DNA of 64,000 bases from Linepithema humile (lineage: Eukaryota; Arthropoda; Insecta; Hymenoptera; Formicidae): contig NC_090130.1 in NCBI RefSeq assembly GCF_040581485.1, forward strand, positions 15,193,656 to 15,257,655, read 5' to 3'. Position 1 is the stretch's first letter. Each line of letters starts with the position of its first letter. This document shows, one piece after another, positions 14,101-25,900 of the stretch. A model generated the notes under the pieces. The model searched no databases. It was not told the DNA's origin and was given only the letters and a program-made list of their open reading frames with translations. A program made the translations under genes and the position numbers.

Positions 14101-16874
14101 GAGGACGGAAGTATAAACTGCTTACTCATGAGTGACATAAATTCTGTTTATTCTAGAATGTATTCTATGAAGATGGTTTGCATTACCTTTTTTTATATTT
14201 TTTTTTCTTTTTTTTTATAGGATGAGTTGATATTTTAAAACGGCGTAATATAATTATTAAAGAAAGAATTTCTTTTTAGAATACCATAAATATGATGAGA
14301 TTTTTTTTTATATTATTGCTTTATCTTCTCAAAATCTTGTTATTACACATGTACTTTTTGAGGCCAAATTTGGATGCGGCTTTAGTCGCGAGAAACTATT
14401 TCTTTTCTAGATAATAAAAAAAAAGTCTAATTTTATAAGCTCGTAAAATTACGAAGGCAGTTCAATAAATAAACAGACAAACAATACTATAATTACTATA
14501 AAAATACATTAAAAAGAAAGAAATTACCACTATTTCTCAATAAAATCATAATCCTCGTTTACACAAATGCACTTGTCACCAGTTTTTGGATGCCTTTGGC
14601 GTAAAATTCTTTCGGTTAACATCTGAATCATTTTTGCAACGCATTCAAATTGTTATCAAATTTCGTATTCCGTAAAGCAGATTTCAGAGGATTTCAAAAA
14701 GGTGATGACATTTAAAACATCTGAAATTTCAACAATAGTAATTCTGCGGTATATTAGATAGAATCATCTTTTCAACAAAGTTTTTCAAACCGTGTCTGTT
14801 GAAATTTCCGTTCATCGTGGTTCATCACTAGTGTTTACCCGGCCATTTTTACATTTTTGCATCTATGCATAAAAACTTGCATGGTTTATATTATAATTTT
14901 ATATTATATTGAGCGCACAATTTTTCTTGAAAAAATTTCAGCCGATTTTACAACCAGCTAACGAAAAAACGAATGACAGCATGCTATTCTATTACCGTGG
15001 AATCTTGCAATGGAATATGCATTATGTTTAAAAATAGACAATCGCAAACATATCAGTTTGCAGTAAAACCATGCACGGTGCTGCAGATGCAGTTGTTTGA
15101 TCTTAAATTGCATTTGTCTGAGTACTTATTGAACGCCCTCATAATATGAATATTTCACCGCATCTCATCTGCAATTATTCTTGAAAGAATTGTATCTAAT
15201 TGTAATTAAAGAAAATTATATTAACTAAGAGATATATATTTTATTTGTCATTGTAGTTCACTTCCGCCATAAAGAGGTGATTATTTATCCCGACGATGAC
15301 AAAAAGCCACCAGTCGGACAGGGTTTGAATCGACGAGCGCAGGTTACATTGGATAAAGTATGGCCACACGACAAATCGCTGCATGAGCCAATCACAGATC
15401 CGCAGCGACTCGCTGCGATGAATTATGAGGGAAAATTACGCCGAGTATCTGCGAAACACGATACCCGTTTCTTGGAATATCGACCGGAGACCGGTTCATG
15501 GGTCTTCAAAGTTGATCATTTCTCCAAGTATGGTCTTAGCGATTCAGACGAGGATGACAGTCAGATACCATCAACTTCTGGAGCAAAAAAGTTGAAGGGG
15601 TTTTCCGCGTCCTTGAAAGGAAAAAGCATCGAATCGTCGATGGCAACGAGTAAGAATGCGAAGAACGGAGCGATTAACGGAACGATTAATGGAACGATTG
15701 GCAGCCCGACGATGAGAAACGGCAAGCACCCGGACATGGAGAGCAATTTTTTAGGGGAAACTCCTATTTACCGCTTTTCTTACGACGGCTTCGGTGATGA
15801 GAATCTAAAATTGCTTGCCAGGCCGGTTCGGGAAATTCAACTTGACAGTTCTATCCTCGTTTCCAGAGAGTATAGTTACGAGAAACGCAGTCCGGTCGGC
15901 GATAATGCCCGAGTCACCGGTACAGACAGCCACAAATTGCAACTCATGAAGGCAAGCTTCTTCGATACAAATGACGAAGATAATAGTGAGGAAATCAGTC
16001 GCGACGTGTTTCCCTTCGTGCAGAAAACTCTAATTCGTTATTTCCCAGACGTTACCGAAACCAAGATTGATGAAACTCCAATTAATTACAATGCCACGGC
16101 GTTGCGATCGAATTTCATCATGAACGAAACACCGTTTCCTGTGAGCCAAGAAAACGCATTCTATGCATTAAACAAAAAATTGCAACTGCAGCGACCGATT
16201 GAAAAAGCGATTCTATCGCCTGCGTTTGCTCCAGTGACAAGCGTGTTGAAGTATCACTATGAAGTTGTTCCACTCAAAGAATCAAGATTGAATAAGCGTT
16301 TTCGCTGTGTCGCTGATACCAGCATACAGATGGGTAGAATGTTTCGACCAAGCTGGGGGGCCGGTCTAACCTTGCTGTCTTTGAGCACGCAGGTAAGAAT
16401 GTATCAATATTCGATATTATTGAGTAGTTAAGATTTTATTTATTTTTGATGCAAGAATATCGGATAGAAAGAAAACAAATAAAATATCGAATAAATATTT
16501 TTACAATTTTTACAATTTTTAAATTTAAATCAATATTGAGAGAGATTTAGAATGAGAGAATTATACTTGAAGGTTTAAAGATAATTTTCGTAGTCGACAC
16601 TTTCTCTCCTTACCTTACCTTTATCTTATGTTAACAATAAGTCGGTCTAGCAATTATTTGTTATTAAAGTCTGGCAATAAAGCCAACATCAAGAGCGACA
16701 TTATTATAGTAGTTGTCTTTATTGATCCCCTCAGGGTTACAATTATTTGTACAGCTCTCTTTTCCTTAACACTAACGCTTAACCTAACTTATTCTAATCT
16801 ATATCCAATTTCCCTGGAGCAGGGGCGTAAGCCTCACGTGTTCACCCCCCTCCACCCCTAGTTACACACACACA

Positions 16875-16905
<31 letters not shown>

Positions 16906-19900
16906 GCACACACACACCGTGAGCGACATTATAAAAGGAGTGAGATTACCACGTGACGACTCTGCCAACAATTGATTATTGAAATTTATTAATGAATATT
17001 GTTTTCTTATATTTCTTTACTTTATGTTATTATAATCAATAAAAATCAAGAATAGGTTTTTATTTTATATATGAGATACTATTGCCAACGCGCATTGTAA
17101 TAAGAATTTTTTTAAGATAAAATATAGTATGAAATAGTAATAATAAGTGATATAATTTGTATTTAAAAATATTTATATTTATTAATATTTTGTTTTTATT
17201 ATTTAGAACAGTGCTAGACAGGATCTGCATATTTCGATCAATTTTCGTAAGCTAACGTTTATCAGCTTCCCATTACGTCTTGAGGCAACGCGCGCGGTAC
17301 TCGTGTGTGTGAAGCTGGCGTATTATTTCACGGAAACTCACAAATAATTAAGAGTTCTGACTTTATTTTCAATAGTTCTAGAGTTCTTGATAGTTTAAAC
17401 ACATAGTTCTGACCATTAAACCAACGGAAGTGCCTCAAGGACAAAGTGAGACGCTGCGTGAAGTTCGCGTCTCAGTTTGTTCTGAGGCATTTTCGTTGGT
17501 TTAATGGCCAGAACTATTTGTTTAAACTATCAAGAACTCTAGAACTATTGAAAATAAAGCCAGAACTCTTGATTATTTGTGAGTTTTCGCGAAATAATAC
17601 GCCAGCTTCACACACACGCGGTACTCTGCCTCAGGAACGGGCGCATCTGTAACGCAATGAGATTTGGTGCCCCCGACTGCCACCAAATATCAATGTTTTG
17701 CACGTAATCTTTAAAATCTTTTTTAAAAATAAATTTAATAACAAAGTTCAAATTCTTGATTATTACATTTACGCTATAATAATCCTGAAATATTATTAAA
17801 TTATATTTGATAGATTTGTGAAATGTCCCAGAGACTCTTCCAATCTATAAAAAAATTATTTAAAAAAATATTTTAAAGATTGCGTGTAAAACATTGATAT
17901 TTGGCAGTTGGGGGCACCGAATCTAATGAGATTCGGAACGCAATGGCGAACAGATGCGACCGTCCCTGAGGCAGAGTACCGCGCGCGTTGCCTCAAGACG
18001 TAGTGGGGAGCAGGTAGGTGTTAGCTTACGAAAATCAATCGAAATTTGCAGATCCTGTTTAGCACTGATTTAGAAAAATGTTCTAACATATAATTTTGCC
18101 ATAAAAACAATTTATTACGTTAAATAATTTATGTACAATAATGATTTTATTTTCATCGTGAAAATAAAAGTATTTAAAAAAAATTACTTTTTCCTTAGTT
18201 TTTAGATAAATAAAAGTTGATTTTTCAACTTTGTAATGACTTGAGACTTTTTGTAGAAACTTTTCTATCACTTTGACATATATAAAAAAGTTTTAACTTG
18301 GAAACTGTAAAAGTCGTCAAAAAAATATGTGTTCTGTTCTTAATAGTCTTAATAGTAATAAAATCACAAAATATTTTATATGCATAATTACTTATTATAT
18401 AAGAAATCTAACAAAACTATTGTAATAAGAGTTTTTTTACATATGGATTTATTAAACATGTGAATTATTCTATATTTTATTTGCTATATTGATGACTATT
18501 TGATATTGATATGAATACTTTTTAATTGAACGAATACACTGACAATCGATGTGTTTTCTCAATATTAATTTGTCGGTACGCAGGAACAGGCGACGAAAAT
18601 GCAATTGCAGAGCGCATTCAGTCAGCTGAACCATTATGTTTCCGGTCGCCTCGCTGGTGATACCACATCGACAGCGATTGTTCAGCGTTTACAGATCTTG
18701 GGTGGGGACGAGAATACGAAAGCGTTTCAAGATAGCATAGAGCATCACTTACGGATTCAACTGGATCATTGCGTGATGGGACACGAGGGAGATTGTCCCA
18801 CTTTTACGGTGGCAACTGATAGCGCGAATAAAGCACTGCAGTTTCATTGCAAGTTTGCTCAACATCTCAGCGAAAAATCAAATGAGGAAGTGAACGATGA
18901 ACAACAACCGCAGCGCAGCAGTATTACCGAACGATCGTTTTGTCAATACGCGAGCGTCGTATGGACATTGTGCGTAGCGCTCTGGGGAAATTATCCTGAT
19001 CGGGATACAACTGAAAACGCCAATGACGAGCACTATAACGTTATGATGCGAAGAGAAGCCATTGGCGAGTGGCTGAAGAACGTGGTGCAGGAGACAGTCG
19101 AAAAAGAGATCAAGAACGTTGATAGTGAGGTCAATAATTGTCATGAAAAGATAATCTTTTCGCTGCTGTCTGCCTGTAAGCTGGAGGACGCATGCCAGGA
19201 AGCACGCAAAGTTGGCGATCATTGCTTAGCATTGTTGATGGCGCAGTTGCGTAGCGGTGCGCCGGTCAAGGAACTGATCAAGCAGCAGCTCGCACTGTGG
19301 CAGGAGACTAATGTGGATGAAAACCTCGCGGTTGAACGTTTGAAACTATTCATGCTGGTGGCGGGTGAACCACTCATTTCCAGAAAAAATGAGACGATCA
19401 ATGTCTGCGAGAGTTTAGACTGGAAGCGCGCCTTTGCCATTCATTTATGGTATTTATCGTCGTCCACGTGTTCAATCACAGACGCCCTAGACCTCTATGA
19501 GGCATCGTTTAACGCGACGGAGACTCAGATGTACGCAGCGGCGCCAGAACCTGAATACAGAGAAAATGATTACGATGCCGAATTGAGTAATGGCAAGAGG
19601 ATATACGATCTGTGCTTTCATCTCTTGAAGTTGTACTGCACAGGAAACCATGATTTAGGAGAGCTTCTAAATCCGTTATCTTATACTGCTAATCCACTGG
19701 ACTACAGACTAAGGTAAATTGTCGCACAACATAATATAGCAATTTGTGTTGAATCGTATAAAAGATAATTATAGCACAATTAACAAAAAAAACTAACTAT
19801 AGCTGTAGTAAGAGATGCATCAAGAGTTTTAACGTAGAAATATTACTAAAATTTGGAAAATTTTGAAAATTGAATTAAATTTAATTAAAGATAGAAGCCA

Positions 19901-22900
19901 ATCATAGATTACGAAATTTATGTAAATTGATTTAGTCAAGCACATTAAAAAAAAAATAATTTTCAATGATGTTACGGAGTTTTTTTCGATGTATTTGCAA
20001 AAGATGTTTCTAATGTTTGCTAATTTCCCATAAATTTTCTTTTTTTTTAATTTACGCTCCGCACTATTTTTCGCACCTTTTTTAAATAGGTTTGTCATTT
20101 TGTATTATTTGATTAATACCCCGCGCGACACTATTACTTTCTTATGATTCAAAAAGTATTTAATGAAAAAATATTTTATTATAGTGTTTTGAAAACATCT
20201 CGATTTTAGTTAGAAGAATGTGCAATAAAAGATAGGGGTTTCCATTAAGATTTTTATGTTAACCTTGACCGGGCTTTCCAAGATCATCCAAATCTCAATA
20301 AATATCATCAATTAATATATTTTTTTAAGTCCTACTATTTCTGTTTGAAACATTTTTCTTATAAACTTTGCAATACTTTCTAAAATAATTGGCAGTTCCG
20401 GAACTTTTGCTACGCACTGTATGCATTTAGAAACTCATTTGTTTGCATTTTCGCAATGAATAACGTCATTGTATGTACATACACATTATCGAAAGAGATA
20501 ATACGCTATACCATTTCATAGCTGACTTTTTAAATTTAAAAAAAAAATTATTAAAATTGTTGAAATTTGTGAATTTGGCATCGTTTTAAATATTGGGTAA
20601 AATAAATTGCATTTTTGTCACTTGATGCTTTTTTATTATTGGAAAGGCAAAAATGCAACGCAAATTCAGAAAAAGAAATATGCCGTTGGTAAATATGCAT
20701 TTTAGGTTACACCTCACCGATTTTGTTGTCATTTAGATATATGTAGGGGAGATTGTTCTGAGTAATTCTCCAAAATCAAGTAGGGAACGGCATTCGTTTA
20801 GGAGATATAACAAATTAACGTTTCACAATTTTAATGCTCTTCTTTTGGTGTTATAAACTGATATTACGAATAGTGAAGTTTATATACGCCGTGTTTGTAT
20901 ACAAACACGGTATGTAAAGTTTACATTTTTTAAAGGATAGCTACATGGTCATAGATATTTTGTCAACAGTCGGTTTTACCTATTTTTCGCAGTTCGTTAA
21001 CAGCTTTCAACATGCGACTACACGAATTTCTAAGCTTTGTTAAGGATAGCAATGAGTTATTAGATTTTTTTATTGATCGAAAAGTTATTCACGGACACAT
21101 TAAGGTTGCGTTCGCTTTGGACGCTCACGCGCTGAAAGCATCAGTCTATCTTTCTTGCTCATTATACGTCGAAGAAAGATAGAATGACGCTTTCAGCACG
21201 TAAGCGTCCAAAACGAACGCATCCTAAATGTACACAGTGTAAAACAGCTTGCGATTTAAATCGTGAGCATCATTATTTTTCTTTATTTTTTCTTATTCTG
21301 GTGAAAAATATTTATGGAATACGTTGGCGGGGGAGGGATGGAGCCTCTCTCCCTGCACTCCCATTCCAAAAATCTAACCTAATCTAATTTCAATTAAATA
21401 ATCAGAATTAGGTTTGGGTTAGGTTTGGGTTAGGTTTGGGTTAGGTTAGGTTAGGTTAGAGTTGTTGGGGATGGGTGTGTAGGGGGAGGGGCTCCGCCCA
21501 CGAGTGAAAGTTGTATAAACAGATTCTTTTAATCAAATAACAGATTATTTATTTCACTGTGCATAATATTAATTTATAATCTAATTTATAACCTAAAGCA
21601 TTAAAATTGTGAAACTTTAATGTGTTATATCTCCTAAACCAATGTCGTCCTCCATTTGATTTTTGCGGGGAATTACTCAGAACACCTTTTCTACACATAT
21701 CTAAATTTTTTCGACAAAATCGATGAGGTGTAACCTAAAATGTATATTTACCACGTCGTTTATGTAGAAATATAGGGGATGCCGTAACAAAAAGATGTGT
21801 TAAACTTGATTTGAGAGATTTCGTCAGGGTGACATTCGAAGATGATGAGGCCATTACAACAATTACAAAAAAACAGTTGACAAAACAGGTTTTATTAGAT
21901 TATACACTACATGTAATGACGCTATACGTTTACTCATGCACACACACGTACGCACGCACGCGTGCGCGTGCGCATATACTGCTATGACACTGATGGTTAA
22001 AGATTATTCAATGTAAAATGACTCGCAAAAAATAAAAAATTCTAATTTATTTTATAAAACTAAAAATAGATTTTTATATTTTAAATTTTGCAAGAAAAAT
22101 CATTATGCGCTGTTCCTACTTTTTGCTGCGCCTTTCTGCTTTCCATGCACGATATTAAATTGTCATTTTTGTCACAAATATTATTCAACAAACAAAGATT
22201 ATTCAACGTCGTAATGTTTACAAAATTTAAATACAATTTTTGTAACATTTAATTATATTTAATTTTTTGTAAATATTTTGAAAGTAATTTTTCTATAATT
22301 AGACAAAATTATACGACTTTTGTTTGATTAACCTATGAAACTATTAAGTAAATGTATTGTTAAATGAAAGATTTTAATAACTACGTGGTAAAAAATCTAA
22401 AAAATTTTGAGATATTACCTGACATCACTAGCAGATCTTGATGTCGATACCCCTATCGGGGTGGGGTGGGGGGGGGGGGATTTCGACCTGCTTTAATGCA
22501 TTTTTTACCAAGATTTTCGAAACGGATCCAGCAAAATTGATTTTTTTTAACTTGGAAGGGGGGGAGGGAATTTAACCCCCCCCCCTCAGGATCTGCCAGT
22601 GCCTGACATTGTATACATTTATTTCTTAAAGTTTCCAATAAATCTTGAATAATCGAATTGAGAAATCGTTGAAACTACTTTAATGGCCTCTATTTGTTTA
22701 AAGTTCTATTTATTAATTTTATTTTTAAGTTAAAAAAATAATGTGCTTTCTATCGTACAGATTTAGTTCTATAAATTTATTATTTTACTAATAACATATT
22801 TTGTTGATACACAGCTGGTTAATGCAACAGATACTCGTGGCCTTGGGTTACACGCACCTGTCCGATCACGTTGCCGCGTTAACGCACACGAACTTTGCGA

Positions 22901-25900
22901 CACAATTAGAGGCATACGGACTCTGGCATTGGGCAATCTTCGTAGTGTTGCATTTACGAGACTCATCCAGAAGACGCACCGCTGTACAGGACTTGCTATT
23001 ACGTCATATAGAAATAAATGACACCCCAGAATATGTAAAACGTGAACAATTTTTGAAGGAAGAACTTGGTATATCGTTAATTTGGATTTATCAAGCTAAA
23101 GCCATCAAAAGTAGCATTAATAAGAGGTATTTGACATCTGATTTAGTTGCATATATTCATACAAGTTTGAGTATTAATGATGCATATAAGTATATTATGT
23201 GTCAATTGAAAACTAACTGCTAGTATTAATATGTTTTCTGCTGATTTGCGATGATTATCCATTCATGTCGCGTGGGTTGCATGCGCCATGTAGACACAAG
23301 ATTAACAATTTTGTTTATAACATACCTTATAATATTTGTAAGATTGTAAAAATTATTATCAAAAAAAATAATGCAATGTTTTTAAAATGCGCTACAAAAA
23401 TTTTTGTTTCAACAAATTATTATCATATTTACATAATTTATGTAAAAAAAAAGAAAATATCAAACGGCTTGAACAAAAATGGGGTGCATGCAATCTACAG
23501 GGAAGGGAATGTGTTCATGACGCATATGTTCGTCATTTTCAAGAAAGTGATTCCTAAAATATAATATTTGTCAATATATATGATATCATATAATATTTGT
23601 AGGTTCTTCAATTTGCTAAATTTGAATTTTTCATCAAAATTTTAAAATTTAATATCAGAATTAAACACAACATAAAATATATTGTATTTTGAAATTTTTA
23701 TTTGCATATTACATTGAAATTAATTGTCAATAACTGTTATTTAAATTTAATATTTTTTAAATTTTTTGTTTATGAATTCTAAAATTTTAATTTATTATTA
23801 TTTGTCATTTACCTACATTATTTAATTCATGAATTGTAAAATTTTAAAGGGTGACTATTATACAACTTTGGAAAGGTTCTAACTTCATTTTTCCGTATAC
23901 AATAGAATAATTATTAATATTTAAGCAAAAACAAAATTATACATTCATCAAACAGTTCATGATAGCTGCACCTTAATTTAAATTAAAAAAAAAAATTACA
24001 TTAAAAAATTTCGATTATACAGGGTGTTTCATAATGTTCGTTCAAACGCTCGTGTACTGGCAGAGCGTGATAAATTAAACATAAAAGTCCTTTATCGTTT
24101 TGCAATTTTCGCAATAATAAATAAGATATTAATTAAAGGGATTGACGAATGAAAGCGCATTGCGCGTGGCTAGACCGTGGGCTGTGTACGATTTGGGCGG
24201 GTCAGCGGCATGTTGCATGGCAACGAAAAACAAACAGCACGTGACGAGAGGAATAATACGTGAGCAGCGAGCGGGCAGAAATGGCGTGTGAGACTGGATC
24301 TTCGTACCGTTGTTATTTTTCGTTGTCGTGCGACGCTCCGCTGACCACGTAGATCGTACAGCTCACGGTCTAGCCGCGTGCAACGCGCTATTATTGGTCA
24401 TTTTTTAAAATTAATATTTCATTTATTATTGCGAAAATTGCAAAACGGTAAAGGATTTTTCTATTCAGTTTATCGCATTTTACCTGTACACGAGCGTTTG
24501 GACGAACATTATGAAACACTCTGTATATACGTTAGACATTAGTTTTAATAATACAAATTTTTATTTCTGAAGAAGTGAAAAAGAGAAACAGGTGTACTTC
24601 TGAATCGCCCTTGTGAATTAGAGCTTTGAAGTTGCATAATTGGACTAATTAGGAGGTGAGGAGTTTAGTGGGCGTGGTTTCAACTTCGGCAAATACGCAG
24701 AAAAAAAACTTGTAAAATTTTGGAATTTTGCCGCTAGATGGTGTCCGTAAGCCAAAGGGGTGTGTGATTAGGTTAGGTTAGGTTAGGTTAGGTTAGGTTA
24801 GGTTAGGTTAGGTTAGGTTAGGTTAGGTTAGGTTAGGTTAGGTTAGGTTAGGTTAGGTTAGGTTAGGTTAGGTTAGGTTAGGTTAGGTTAGGTTTTGAGT
24901 AGGAGGAAGAGGCGGGGCTTTTGAGTGGATGTTTCGCGACAACTCCGCCTCGGCGCGAGTGGACTGTCACCCCTCACCAGGAGGCGTCGCTTCTCACCAG
25001 GATAGCGGCTAACCCAGCCATATTAAAGCCACCCGGGTGACGTAACTCCCCCATCAGGGGGGAGGGGGGTAGTAATGCCCTTTTTTTGAGAATAGGTGAT
25101 GGCATGATGTTGTGGCCGCATCATGTCATCAAAAAGGAAGATGGAAGACAAGATGGGAGAGAGGATAAATAAATCTCTTTCCCTTTTCCTACAAGGATGA
25201 ATGGGCGCTGGGGAGCTCTATGTAGCATTGGAAACAGTTCTTAGAGCTCCCTCTCTCCATATTGCGCTAAGGGTGGGGGGGGGGGGGAGCACGGCGGGAT
25301 TTTAATGGGTAAAAATCTCACACTTTGGGGAATCCTGGATTTTGTTTAGACCAACTAGCGGCTTAATCCGGGTCCAGGGCAGTGGTCCATCCACGCGTGA
25401 TAGTTGTAAACAACAGAACAGCTTCTTCTGCAACATATCTAAATGGCGAGAAAATCAGTTGGTGTAACTTAATGTGCATATTTACCATATATATTATATT
25501 ACTATATATATATTATATATAATATATATTATATACATTATATATATATAGTCAATTTTAATCGATAAGTGTTGTCTTGTATTGAAGAAATCTTTTTTTT
25601 TATACATTTGCCGAAGTTGAAACTACGCCCACTAAACTCACCTCCTAATTAGTCTAATTGTGAATTTTTAAGTTGATCAGGAGCAGGAGCGATTCATAAG
25701 TATATCCAGAAAAAAAGCATTGCTATATGTATTATTAATTTGAGTAAAATTTTGGATAAAGTTATGAGAGATTTTATTCTTTATTTCTTTCAGATATGGA
25801 GAAGCAGCTTGGTATTATATTCAAGCTGAACAATGGACTCAAGCTCATGAAATTATTATAGAACATTTGGCGGCCGATGCTGTAATAAATGGTGTCATTA

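Larger units (their letters stand above)
16393..18583 (+). other. Nup98-96 intron with microsatellite and nested foldbacks
   Basis: This intron separates the autoproteolytic-domain exon from the first large Nup96 exon. It contains a CA/CG dinucleotide run at 16864-16918 and the triple-nested foldback at 17206-18076. The rest is AT-rich without a gene. Confidence 0.7.
19714..22814 (+). other. Nup98-96 intron rich in inverted repeats
   Basis: This 3.1-kb intron holds the foldback at 20685-21765, with an inner GCGTTCG palindrome at about 21103-21232. It also has a short TTAGGTTTGGG array at 21408-21460, an alternating CGCACG/TGCG tract near 21948-21975 and a small hAT-type MITE at 22426-22601. 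No gene was found. Confidence 0.7.

Noticed and set aside
16628..16861. 77-codon frame before the microsatellite
   Set aside because: It is intronic, with no domain; the segment may be an old retroelement tail but I could not support that.
18878..19440. Minus-strand frames of 114 and 73 codons
   Set aside because: They are antisense shadows of the large Nup96 exon.
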